DNA of 22,453 bases from Lunatibacter sp038209145 (GTDB taxonomy: Bacteria > Bacteroidota > Bacteroidia > Cytophagales > Cyclobacteriaceae): positions 1-22,453 of the forward strand of contig JBBQXZ010000054.1 in NCBI GenBank assembly GCA_038209145.1. The letters run 5' to 3'. The notes beneath the pieces were generated by a model. That model did no database searches. It worked only from the letters and a program-made list of their open reading frames with translations, and was not told the DNA's origin. The translations under genes and the position numbers were made by a program. Below, piece by piece: positions 1 through 8,460 of the stretch. Every line of letters starts with the position of its first letter. Position 1 is the stretch's first letter.

Positions 1-494
1 AGCTGGCCTTGTATGGCCAACTCCGGCCTCAAAAACCCAGCACCCGGTTCGAAGTAGGCCCTGTCAGATTTCTTCAAATTAAACGCTGGAAATTGTTGAT
101 TCACTTCCATGAAGTCCATGACTTTAAAAGGGATTCCTGATTTTTGGGCAAGTGTAACCGTATTGTCAAAAAAATTGGCTGCCCCGTGTTTGGCCCATCT
201 GTCCAATCCGGATTCAAAAAGCAATGCCCCACATGGGGTAAATAAGGATATCCCTGTTAGCCGCTCAACTTCTGGCCAAAGTTCGTGCGAGCGTGCCACA
301 AAAGGCAAAAAGGCTTCTCCTTCCCCTACAGCTAACCGGGTGATGCGTGTCTCACCGTGGGAACTCCCCATTTCGTGGGGAGGATCATACTGGTCTATTC
401 CCAATACCTTAATCCCCGCCCGACTGAGATGCCAAAGAACGGCGGAACCCAGCCCGCCCAGACCAATAACCATTACATCTACCCGCTTACCCAT
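1..494 (-). CDS. FAD-dependent amine oxidase, monomeric sarcosine oxidase / N-methyltryptophan oxidase family (partial, N-terminal part)
   Basis: About 164 N-terminal residues of a flavoprotein are visible; the rest lies beyond the left edge (the family is usually 370-390 aa). The protein starts MGKRVDVMVIGLGGLGSA, a Rossmann FAD-binding fold with a GxGGxG motif, followed by an acidic residue at the end of the second strand (GIDQYD). The motif GSSHGETRITRLA corresponds to the GSHHGDTRxIRHA segment of MSOX/MTOX enzymes that holds the flavin. Such enzymes oxidatively remove N-methyl or cyclic secondary amines, giving aldehyde or imine plus H2O2. The substrate cannot be read from this part; sarcosine, N-methyl amino acids and pipecolate are all possible. 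I see no signal peptide, so it is presumably cytoplasmic. The ATG at 494 lies 11 nt after the TetR stop, so both genes are very likely one transcript and the oxidase is probably a target of that regulator. Confidence 0.85.
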   Translation of the reverse strand, partial: MGKRVDVMVIGLGGLGSAVLWHLSRAGIKVLGIDQYDPPHEMGSSHGETRITRLAVGEGEAFLPFVARSHELWPEVERLTGISLFTPCGALLFESGLDRWAKHGAANFFDNTVTLAQKSGIPFKVMDFMEVNQQFPAFNLKKSDRAYFEPGAGFLRPELAIQGQ

Positions 495-505
495 TACTTC
501 CAAAA

Positions 506-1102
506 TTAAGCATTAAATGCTTCTTGGAGTAAGCCCAAAACCTGTTTTTTAAAATACTGTAATTTTTCCCCATACTCATTTTCATCATCGATCATGGCCA
601 AATAATAATAGGCACCCTCCACCACCACGTAAATTTGTTCAGCTAGCTGCCGGGTATCCTGTTGGGCAAATGTAGTATCTTGATTCAATATGTCCTCCAA
701 GGTCTTGCGAAGTGTCAGGTGCAAATCCTTGTAGGCCGCTCTTATGGATGGTTCCCTAAAGATCATGGCATAACAACTGTAAAATACGCCATCGTCAAAC
801 AACAAATTCCATTCCCTTGAAAACAAACGCTCGACCAGCACATGTACATCCAATTTGTGTGAAACGTTAAGATGTTTGATAATTGGTTCGTAAATCAACT
901 GATAGTGTTCCAAAATATAACCGATCAATCCCTTTATCAACAAATCCTTATTGGGGAAATAATGCATGATGAGGCTGGGAGGTATGTCTAGGTGCTTCCC
1001 GATTTTTGCTATGGATGCATTTTCCAAGCCTATCTCTTTAGCCAGTTGATAGAACCCTTCAATGATTTCAAGTTCCCGTTCTTGTCTAATTTTCTTTTTC
1101 AT
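506..1102 (-). CDS. TetR/AcrR-family transcriptional regulator
   Basis: This is a 198-residue protein with an N-terminal helix-turn-helix of TetR type: residues around 25-55 read ASIAKIGKHLDIPPSLIMHYF, ending in the typical xYFxNKDLL segment. The remainder is a helical ligand-binding domain with no recognisable subfamily signature. I chose the ATG at 1102 (MKKKIRQEREL). A start 11 codons upstream at 1135 is open but gives an unlikely leader (MFLKFFTYISS). It precedes a sarcosine-oxidase-type gene by 11 nt and is divergent from the SusC gene. A perfect palindrome at 1185-1204, about 83 bp upstream of its start, is the likely binding site for autoregulation and control of both units. The arrangement recalls BetI-type regulators of choline/betaine genes, but that is inference. 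Confidence 0.9.
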   Translation of the reverse strand: MKKKIRQERELEIIEGFYQLAKEIGLENASIAKIGKHLDIPPSLIMHYFPNKDLLIKGLIGYILEHYQLIYEPIIKHLNVSHKLDVHVLVERLFSREWNLLFDDGVFYSCYAMIFREPSIRAAYKDLHLTLRKTLEDILNQDTTFAQQDTRQLAEQIYVVVEGAYYYLAMIDDENEYGEKLQYFKKQVLGLLQEAFNA

Positions 1103-1184
1103 ACTACTTATATAGGTAAAAAACTTTAAAAACACAAATGAAAAAAATTATAGCTTACTTTTATCTGATTTGTCTTTTACTTAA

Positions 1185-1204
1185 TATTGAATGAACATTC
1201 AATA
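1185..1204. promoter_or_regulatory. Perfect 20-bp palindrome, candidate TetR-family operator
   Basis: TATTGAATG-AA-CATTCAATA is an inverted repeat with 9-bp arms and a 2-bp centre. It lies in the 200-bp gap between the divergent tetR-oxidase and susC-susD-phosphodiesterase units. Size, symmetry and position fit a TetR-family operator, in which a dimer represses both directions until the ligand binds. Near-consensus but imperfect -7-like sequence follows it on the plus strand (around 1205-1212), so binding could block the susC promoter. Confidence 0.65.
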
Positions 1205-1302
1205 AATATTTGTTAACATTGCCTTCATCTTTAAGTAAAACTACCATCCTACCTTGCAATGCAAAATATGCTACCCATTATTCCAACTGTAAAATTCTCC
1301 CA

Positions 1303-4300
1303 ATGAAAACAAATTTACTTTATGCTAAAAGAAAGATTGCCGTCAAGTCCCTTATAAGTCTGGGGTTGACCTTTCTTTTGATGTCGGTGGGTTATGGTCA
1401 GCAGACCGTGACCGGTATCGTCAAAGACAAAGCGGAAGACCTGCCTCTTCCCGGGGTATCTGTTTATCAGAAAAATTCTTCCAATGTTGCCATTACCGAT
1501 ATGGAAGGGGTCTTCAGTATTCAGGTAAACAGCAATGAATCCGAGCTGGTATTTTCATTTATAGGCTTTGAGACCCAAACTGTGGTAGTAGGTGACAGAA
1601 GTATTATCAACATTACCCTCCAGCTAGAAGAAACCATCTTGGAGCAGGTGGTTGTAGTGGGATATGGGGTTCAGAAAAAAATCAACCTTACCGGAGCTGT
1701 GGATCAGATTGGTGGAGAGCAGCTCATCAACCGTCCGGTTGCCAATGTGATGCAGGGACTTCAGGGTGCCAGTCCAGGGCTGAACATCACCTATTCCGGA
1801 GGCAGACCAGGCACAGTGCCGGATATCAATATCCGGGGATTTACCTCCATCAACGGAGGAGGACCCTTGATCGTCATAGACGGGGTTGCGGGAGCGTATG
1901 AGGATTTATTACGCCTTAATCCTGCCGATATCGAGAGTTTTTCCGTATTGAGAGATGCCGCCTCAGCCGCCATATATGGAGCCCGGGCAGCATTTGGGGT
2001 AGTCTTGATTACCACCAAAACAGGTGGGGCTACCCAGACGATCAGCTACAACAGCAATTTTACTTGGGGGCGTCCCACAGTACTTCCCGTACCGGTTACA
2101 GACCCTTATATCTATTCCCGTGTAATGGACCAGGCAACCAGCAATACCCCGTGGAATTATATCAATTTCAATGATGCGCATTATCAGTGGGCTAAAGAAC
2201 GCTCGGAAAATCCAGCGATTGAAGACGTTCGGATAGATCCCAATGATCCCAATAGGTGGGCTTATATGGGAAACAATAACTGGTATGACTATTTTTTAAA
2301 TCCATCCAGTTTCTCCACCAATCAGAGCCTTGCCATCAGCGGCTCAGCCAGTGTCAACGACTTGCCAATCAATTACTATATTTCTGGGGATTATACCCGG
2401 GAAAATGGGATGAATAAGCTTGTTCCCGACTTTTGGGACCGATATTCTCTTCGAGCCAGAGTGAGTGCATCTCCCCAAAAATGGCTTAAGATCGACAACA
2501 ACTTAAATTTGTATCAAACTGAAAGGGAAGAACCTGTTACGAACATTACGGATATCTATTTCTTGACCCCCATCGAAGTAGCTGAAAATCCGGATGGAAC
2601 CTGGGCTAACACAGATGCCGGTAGGCTAGCAGCAAGACTTAATGACGGCGGAGGCAACCGGGAGAATATGTTTGGATTTCACAACATTATCCGGGGAACA
2701 GGCACATTGTTGAATGGTGACCTGACGGTTACGGGAAATGCCAGTTTCAAGCGGGAGCAGTGGAATTATGGATGGGAAAGAACCAAGTTTGATGTTGGGT
2801 ATGGACCTAACGATATCCGTACAGAAGGAGGTGATGGGATGGTTGCTGAAAGAAACGGTTCCCTGCAAAATACCATCTTGGATCTGTATGGAAACTATTC
2901 CAAGACGTTTGGAATACACAATTTCAGCCTTTTGGCCGGATATAATCAGGAAAGTTATACATTCAGTTCCGTGGAGGCTGAAAGAAGGGTGCTCATTTCA
3001 TCGTCCCTTCCCTATTTGGGTCTTACTACGGGTGATCAATTCATTACACCAGGTTACAGCACCTATGCTACCCGCAGTGTTTTTGGAAGGGCCAATTACA
3101 CCATCAACAATAAATATATCTTGGAATTTAACGGGCGGTATGACGGGTCATCCCGATTCCCAAGCAGCAACCGATGGGGATTCTTCCCCTCGATTTCAGG
3201 TGCTTGGATCATCAGCGATGAGTCCTTTTTTCCCGGAGCATCGACTGGGGTAGCACCCACATTAAAACTCAGGTCTTCCTTTGGTAGCCTGGGCAACCAA
3301 AATGTTGCCAACTTCGGTTACATCCAGGCCCTTCCTACCGGCCTGTCGGGTAACCTGTTCAACGGTGACCGCCAAGTTGTTATTACCTCTGCTCCTCCTT
3401 TGGCGGTGGATCCCAATTTCTACACGTGGGAAAGAGTGGTCACTACCAACTTTGGGGTGGACTTGGGACTGTGGGAGGATAAATTTTTTGGTTCATTCGA
3501 TTATTTTATCCGGAACACCAAAGATATGTTGACCAATCCTGTGGAACTCCCTGGAGTATTGGGTACTTCACCACCCCAGCAGAACGCCGCTGATTTGCAA
3601 ACCAAAGGATGGGAAGTCAGCCTTTCCTACCGTACGCAGTTCGCTACCGGAAACCAACCAATTCAGTTTAGCTCCAAGTTCTTTGTTTCAGACTCGAGGT
3701 CATTTATCACACGTTTTGAAAACGAACAAGGCTTGTTTTCCAATTACCGCGTGGGTCAAGAAATAGGTGAGATTTGGGGATTGACAAATGATGGCTACTT
3801 CGAAAATGAAGACCAGATCAGTCAGCTGGATCAATCCGCCATTATACCTTGGGGCGCCTTGGATATAATTCCCGGATGGCCACGGTACGTTGATTTGGAT
3901 GACGATGCCAAAATCGAACGAGGCTTCAATGAAAACGATCCCAGGGATCTGAGCATCATCGGAAACAGCCGCCCCAGATATCAATTGGGCAGTAATATAG
4001 ACTTATCCTGGAATGGCTTTGACTTCTCCTTATTCTTACAAGGGGTAGGGAGACAGGACTATTACCCAAGGCACTACCTCTTTTGGGGTCCATATCAGCA
4101 GCCTTATGCCAATATTTATCCCTGGAACCTTGATTTCTACAGGGGACAGGCAGACAGCGAAGCCTTGCGGGCCAGGCATTCCCAATCCTATATCGACGCG
4201 GGACTGGCAGATGCCAATCTCAATCCTACCTATCCGGTCCTTCAGTCTTGGCTGGCAGACAATAATTATGGTGCTGGATTGGATATTCCCCAAACTCAAT

Positions 4301-4536
4301 ACCTCCTCAATGCGGCTTATGTGCGGATTAAAAACCTGTCAATCGGCTATACGCTCCCCTTGGAAATTGCCAGAAAGATAAAAGCCTCCCGCATCCGTAT
4401 CTTTGTGACCGGGGAAAATCTGTACGAGTTTTCCGCCATTAAAAAGTTTGTGGATCCGGAAAGTGTGAATAACGGATTTGGCTGGTCCTATCCCTTCCAA
4501 AGAAGGTATTCTGGCGGCATCAATATTGACCTATAA
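1303..4536 (+). CDS. SusC/RagA-family TonB-linked outer-membrane transporter
   Basis: The protein has 1077 residues from the chosen ATG (MKTNLLYAKRK). A longer in-frame reading from TTG 1210 would bury the signal peptide and is rejected. After a Sec signal (cleavage near GYGQ) comes a carboxypeptidase-D-like N-terminal domain (TVTGIVKDK, PGVSVYQKNSS, VFSFIGFETQ). The SusC hallmark VVVGYGVQKKINLTGAV and the plug domain (RPVANVMQGLQG, INIRGFTSI, VLRDAASAAIYGARAAFGVV) follow, then a 22-strand barrel ending FQRRYSGGINIDL. SusC proteins import oligomeric nutrients across the outer membrane using TonB energy, with SusD as a lid. The susD gene follows after 12 nt. The substrate is not readable from sequence. 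The neighbouring hydrolase is a phosphodiesterase-type enzyme, not a glycoside hydrolase, which argues against a simple polysaccharide system. Confidence 0.95.
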   Translation: MKTNLLYAKRKIAVKSLISLGLTFLLMSVGYGQQTVTGIVKDKAEDLPLPGVSVYQKNSSNVAITDMEGVFSIQVNSNESELVFSFIGFETQTVVVGDRSIINITLQLEETILEQVVVVGYGVQKKINLTGAVDQIGGEQLINRPVANVMQGLQGASPGLNITYSGGRPGTVPDINIRGFTSINGGGPLIVIDGVAGAYEDLLRLNPADIESFSVLRDAASAAIYGARAAFGVVLITTKTGGATQTISYNSNFTWGRPTVLPVPVTDPYIYSRVMDQATSNTPWNYINFNDAHYQWAKERSENPAIEDVRIDPNDPNRWAYMGNNNWYDYFLNPSSFSTNQSLAISGSASVNDLPINYYISGDYTRENGMNKLVPDFWDRYSLRARVSASPQKWLKIDNNLNLYQTEREEPVTNITDIYFLTPIEVAENPDGTWANTDAGRLAARLNDGGGNRENMFGFHNIIRGTGTLLNGDLTVTGNASFKREQWNYGWERTKFDVGYGPNDIRTEGGDGMVAERNGSLQNTILDLYGNYSKTFGIHNFSLLAGYNQESYTFSSVEAERRVLISSSLPYLGLTTGDQFITPGYSTYATRSVFGRANYTINNKYILEFNGRYDGSSRFPSSNRWGFFPSISGAWIISDESFFPGASTGVAPTLKLRSSFGSLGNQNVANFGYIQALPTGLSGNLFNGDRQVVITSAPPLAVDPNFYTWERVVTTNFGVDLGLWEDKFFGSFDYFIRNTKDMLTNPVELPGVLGTSPPQQNAADLQTKGWEVSLSYRTQFATGNQPIQFSSKFFVSDSRSFITRFENEQGLFSNYRVGQEIGEIWGLTNDGYFENEDQISQLDQSAIIPWGALDIIPGWPRYVDLDDDAKIERGFNENDPRDLSIIGNSRPRYQLGSNIDLSWNGFDFSLFLQGVGRQDYYPRHYLFWGPYQQPYANIYPWNLDFYRGQADSEALRARHSQSYIDAGLADANLNPTYPVLQSWLADNNYGAGLDIPQTQYLLNAAYVRIKNLSIGYTLPLEIARKIKASRIRIFVTGENLYEFSAIKKFVDPESVNNGFGWSYPFQRRYSGGINIDL

Positions 4537-4548
4537 CCTGTTGAAATC

Positions 4549-6339
4549 ATGAAAAAAACATTCCTATATATCGCAAGCATTCTTATTTTAAGCGCCTGTA
4601 ACGACGATTTCATGGACAGGTATCCCCAGACTTCCATTGCTCCCGAAGAATTCTTCAAGACCGAAGAGGATCTGGCCCTTTACATCAACGGACTTATATC
4701 CCTGCCTGGAATGGGCCAGTATCAAGCCGACCAAAGCAGTGACAACATGGCAACCACAGGAGCCATTGAGATTAAAAATATCATGACCGGGGCTCCCAGC
4801 TCCCAAACTATTACGGGTGGATGGAATTGGGGAAGACTTAGAAATATCAATTATTTCTTGGACAACCTTTCAAATACCAATGCTTCTCCAGAAGCCCTAA
4901 ACCATTTCGCAGGTATCGCCAGATTTTATAGGGCGCAGTTTTATATGGACATGGTTAAGCGGTATTCGGATGTACCTTGGTATGACCAACTGCTGTCGCC
5001 TACTGATGAAGAGCTATATAAGCCGAGAGACCCTCGAGCCCTTGTGATGGAAAAGGTAATGGAAGACTTGGATTTTGCTTCCACCCATGTACGGGAAGAC
5101 GTACCGACGGGTAGTCCCGGTAATTGGGCAGTAAAGACCTTTTACGCCAGAACAGCCCTGTATGAAGGTACCTTTAGAAAGTACCATGATGAATTGGCCC
5201 TGCAACAAAGTGCAGGTGCCTTCCTTTCCAAAGCCAGAGACATCTCCCAGGATATAATCTCTTCTGGTAAGTTTTTCATCTATATGACTGGTCAACCTCA
5301 GTCGGATTATCACAGCCTATTCTCAAGCCAAAATCTAATCGGCAACCCAGAAGTGATTCTGGTAAACCCCTTCGACATCAACAAGGATCGAAACAGCAAT
5401 ATCAATGGTACTGTTTTTGGCACTTATGAACAATCTCCCTCAAGGGATCTAGTGCAAACGTATCTCATGCGTGACGGAAGCAGATTTACCGATAAGCCTG
5501 GTTTTGAAACGCTCCAATATGTGGACGAGTTCCAGAATAGGGATCCCCGCATGACCCAAACCCTGGTCTTCCCGGGATGGGTCAGGGTTCCGGATCCTGC
5601 TCCTTATGTTCCCTTGATGAACAGGAACTTTACAGGTTACTATCAGCGAAAAGGGTACAACAATACCACGGATAATATTGCCATCGGAAGCTTGGACGTT
5701 CCTGTTTATCGGTATGCCGAAGTATTATTGACCTTTGCCGAAGCCAAAGCGGAACTCAACGAGCTCACTCAGGCAGATTTGGACATCAGCGTAAACCTTT
5801 TACGTGCCCGGGCAGGAATGCCTTCTCTGGGACTAAATCAAGCCAATGCTTCCCCTGATGCTTACCTGATGGGGAAATATCCCCAGGTAAGTGGGCCAAA
5901 TGCAGGGGTTTTGCTCGAAATCCGAAGAGAGAGACGGGTGGAATTTGCAATGGAAGGGTATCGGCACGACGACCTGATGCGCTGGGCGGCGGGTACACTG
6001 CTAGAGCGAATCCCGGAAGGTATGTATTTCCCCGGGCTGGGCAAATATGACCTGACAGGTGATGGCCACGAAGATATCATCCTTATAAACAAAGACAGCG
6101 CAATACCTACTGATCCGCAGAAAGAAAGAAATGAGTTGGGAACACTACTCGTTTATTACCGTGCGGGGACTGTCAATGACAATGTCACTGTATATCTCCG
6201 AAACGGAGCCAACGGAGGAACCCTGGTAACTGAAACAACTCCCCGCCAGTTTATTGACCCAAAATATTATTATCGCCCCATTCCCATCCAACAAGTAATA
6301 TTAAACAGTAATTTGCAGCAAATCTTCGGCTGGGAATAA
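4549..6339 (+). CDS. SusD/RagB-family outer-membrane nutrient-binding lipoprotein
   Basis: A protein of 596 residues with a lipoprotein signal: MKKTFLYIASILILSAC, with lipobox LSAC and Cys17, followed by acidic NDDFMD as in surface-exposed Bacteroidota lipoproteins. Early SusD motifs are present (DRYPQTSIAPEEFF, RNINYFLDNL, RFYRAQFYMDMVKRYSDVPW). The C-terminal SusD half includes YRYAEVLLTFAEAKAELNEL, LLRARAGMP and EIRRERRVEFAMEGYRHDDL, and ends with the usual proline-rich tail (YYYRPIPIQQVILN). It is somewhat longer than many SusD proteins (500-550 aa). It forms the lid of the upstream SusC transporter and the two are certainly co-transcribed. The downstream phosphodiesterase gene starts 31 nt later. 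Confidence 0.95.
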   Translation: MKKTFLYIASILILSACNDDFMDRYPQTSIAPEEFFKTEEDLALYINGLISLPGMGQYQADQSSDNMATTGAIEIKNIMTGAPSSQTITGGWNWGRLRNINYFLDNLSNTNASPEALNHFAGIARFYRAQFYMDMVKRYSDVPWYDQLLSPTDEELYKPRDPRALVMEKVMEDLDFASTHVREDVPTGSPGNWAVKTFYARTALYEGTFRKYHDELALQQSAGAFLSKARDISQDIISSGKFFIYMTGQPQSDYHSLFSSQNLIGNPEVILVNPFDINKDRNSNINGTVFGTYEQSPSRDLVQTYLMRDGSRFTDKPGFETLQYVDEFQNRDPRMTQTLVFPGWVRVPDPAPYVPLMNRNFTGYYQRKGYNNTTDNIAIGSLDVPVYRYAEVLLTFAEAKAELNELTQADLDISVNLLRARAGMPSLGLNQANASPDAYLMGKYPQVSGPNAGVLLEIRRERRVEFAMEGYRHDDLMRWAAGTLLERIPEGMYFPGLGKYDLTGDGHEDIILINKDSAIPTDPQKERNELGTLLVYYRAGTVNDNVTVYLRNGANGGTLVTETTPRQFIDPKYYYRPIPIQQVILNSNLQQIFGWE

Positions 6340-6370
6340 AACCTGACGGCTAAAACATATCGCTTCCTAA

Positions 6371-7600
6371 ATGAATTATGCTTTAAAAACCACTCTCTTT
6401 GTATGTTTTATTCTTTTCCTGTCTGTTGGCCTGGCCAATGGACAGGAAAGAAAGACCCTCTTTATCATCCTGGATGGGATACAGCGAGAACTGCTTGAAA
6501 AAAATCCAACTCCAAACATCGATGAAATCAGCCGAAAGGGAGCTTATGTCCACGCCTACATGGGCGGCTTAAAGGGTGGATACTCCGAAACGCCAACAAT
6601 CTCAGCAGTGGGGTACAACAGCCTCCTGACTGGCGTATGGTACAACAAGCACAATGTACGGGGTAACGACATCAGTCAGCCAAACTATAATTATTGGACC
6701 ATTTTCCGTCATTTTAAAGCGGCCTATCCCCATAAAACCAGTGCGGTTTATTCCACCTGGCTGGATAACCGAACCAAGCTGGTGGGAGAAAACTTGGCAG
6801 AAACCGATTTTATTCAACTGGATTATCACTTTGACGGACTGGAGATCGACACCTTGAGCTTTCCCCACGATGAGGGCAGCGATTATATTCACCGTATTGA
6901 CCGCAAGGTTTCGGAATATGCCGCCATGGATATCAGGCACAAAGGCCCTGATCTGAGTTGGGTGTACCTGCAATACACCGATGACATGGGTCATCAGTAT
7001 GGAGTAAGTGAACAGATGGACCTGGCGATAAAAGAGGCCGACAGACAAGTAGGATTAATATGGGAGGCGATTAAATACCGGGAAGAAACCTTTCGTGAAT
7101 CTTGGCTGGTCATCCTAACCACCGATCACGGACGGGAGGAGGGCGGTTTTGGCCATGGTGGCCAATCAGACGAAGAACGGGCTACGTGGATTGTATCCAG
7201 CGAAAGATTGAATCGACATGGTGGAGAGATTCCAGGAGTGGTAGACATATTTCCCACCATCTGCACCTATATGGATATTCCGATTCCAAAAAACCATGCC
7301 ATGGAACTGGATGGTGTCTCGATGCTGGGGACACCCTATGCCGCCAAACTAGCCGGAACATTGCGTGGCAATGAACTTGATTTGCGCTGGAAAGCCTATT
7401 CTCCGCAGGATAATGCCAAGGTTTGGGTCACGGCCGGAAACCAGTTTCGGTTTGGGAAAACGGACATCTATCGGCTGTTGGGTGAGGTATCCTTAGGAGA
7501 TGAACAGGCAACTTTGGATCTCGGACACGTATATCAAAACCTTAAGGTGGTACTTGAATTTCCTACCGGATATACCAATGTTTGGGTAAAGGCTGAATAA
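6371..7600 (+). CDS. Exported type I phosphodiesterase / nucleotide pyrophosphatase (alkaline-phosphatase superfamily)
   Basis: This 409-residue protein has a Sec signal (MNYALKTTLF to about ANGQ), so it works in the periplasm or at the cell surface. Metal ligands of the two-zinc alkaline-phosphatase fold are visible: D35 in FIILDGIQ, D204 and H208 in YTDDMGHQYG, D252-H253 in LTTDHGREEGG, and H262 in GFGHGGQ. The segment SAVGYNSLLTG (79-89) aligns with the TFPNHYSLVTG nucleophile region of NPP enzymes, which places Ser79 at the nucleophile position in place of Thr. The gene is third in an operon with SusC/SusD and most likely releases phosphate esters or alcohols from the imported compound. 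Phosphodiesters such as glycerophosphocholine are an attractive guess given the amine oxidase on the divergent strand, but nucleotides or teichoic-type polymers cannot be excluded. The last 90 residues lack metal motifs. Confidence 0.85.
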   Translation: MNYALKTTLFVCFILFLSVGLANGQERKTLFIILDGIQRELLEKNPTPNIDEISRKGAYVHAYMGGLKGGYSETPTISAVGYNSLLTGVWYNKHNVRGNDISQPNYNYWTIFRHFKAAYPHKTSAVYSTWLDNRTKLVGENLAETDFIQLDYHFDGLEIDTLSFPHDEGSDYIHRIDRKVSEYAAMDIRHKGPDLSWVYLQYTDDMGHQYGVSEQMDLAIKEADRQVGLIWEAIKYREETFRESWLVILTTDHGREEGGFGHGGQSDEERATWIVSSERLNRHGGEIPGVVDIFPTICTYMDIPIPKNHAMELDGVSMLGTPYAAKLAGTLRGNELDLRWKAYSPQDNAKVWVTAGNQFRFGKTDIYRLLGEVSLGDEQATLDLGHVYQNLKVVLEFPTGYTNVWVKAE

Positions 7601-7746
7601 GCTTGAACGCAATGTTGGATGATAATTATTAGATGTATGTTAGTACTTTTCTATTAAATACTTCCATAAATTATTTAAACCAAGAATACCATGATTTATG
7701 GCAGAGATTGAAAATAGTATGGAAGGACAATTAGTGAACCGTATTT
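7601..7746. other. AT-rich intergenic spacer between convergent genes
   Basis: No ORF, repeat or clear rho-independent terminator is visible in this spacer between the phosphodiesterase end and the 3' end of the decayed barrel gene. Confidence 0.6.
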
Positions 7747-8347
7747 CTAATCGTTTTTGTTAAATAAATAATTCACACCGATTCTAACTTGACCTAGACT
7801 TGCCATAAATTGATCCGTATCAATAGCAAAGCTTTACCAGTTGACTCCGTATGATAAATCACCGATGCTTGCATCAAAAAACCATCTATTATTCGGGACA
7901 AATGAAAAGATCGGTCGGAAAGCGAACAAAAACCGAGTGTCCCTTGGATCATCTTGATATTGTAAAGCTGGCCGGTTTACATTTCCCGCCATTGCCTTTC
8001 CCTCCAAACTAAACAAAAATGTCTCCGAAAGCTTGAAGAACTTTCTTGCAAAAACTCCCCCTGAAAATCCATTATACTTTCTTTTTTCATATAGATTGTT
8101 AACAGGATTCAAATTGGCAAGACTATTTGAATAAGCCCCCAAAACTGGCCCAATGGCAAAGGATTCATTTAAAAAAACCGATCTGGCTATCTATAGAAAA
8201 ATAGGTGGTTGGAGATTGATTACCTCCATAATTATCAGCCTTGTTGGCATTGTAGAGCATTAAACCACCGATTGATTTTGTTCCTTTTGAAAACTGTCCA
8301 AAAGCAACCAAAGGCATGAATGCCAAAAGACAGAGCATTTTTTTCAT
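7747..8347 (-). pseudogene. Decayed outer-membrane beta-barrel protein gene (one frameshift and one nonsense codon)
   Basis: The 5' part encodes a Sec signal and barrel start (MKKMLCLLAFMPLVAFGQFS ... SIDSQIGFFK, then TGA). The reading frame breaks at a run of seven T on the coding strand (8171-8177). With six T it continues smoothly as GFLNESFAIGPVLGAYSNSL into the frame that codes NLYEKRKYNGFSGGVFARKF and RFLFAFRPIFSFVPNNRWFF. That frame then meets TAA at 7834-7836 (GDLSYGVNW-stop), but the same frame goes on to SFAIDTDQFMASLGQVRIGV and NYLFNKND, a normal barrel C-terminus, with a true stop at 7747-7749. The restored protein would be about 199 aa, typical for small Bacteroidota porin-like barrels. 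Two separate lesions make a real pseudogene more likely than one sequencing error. Confidence 0.8.
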
Positions 8348-8460
8348 AAACCTTGGTTTGATTATTAGAGGTAAATTTCTGCAATAAACTAGAAATTAGA
8401 TGGAATAATTTTGATGTTTGTTTATGGATTATGTCGCTATTTATTCCTTTATTAGATGCC

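Noticed and set aside
1210..1302. Longer SusC reading from a TTG start with 31 extra residues
   Set aside because: The extra residues precede a normal Sec signal that begins at ATG 1303; the extension would place the signal internally.
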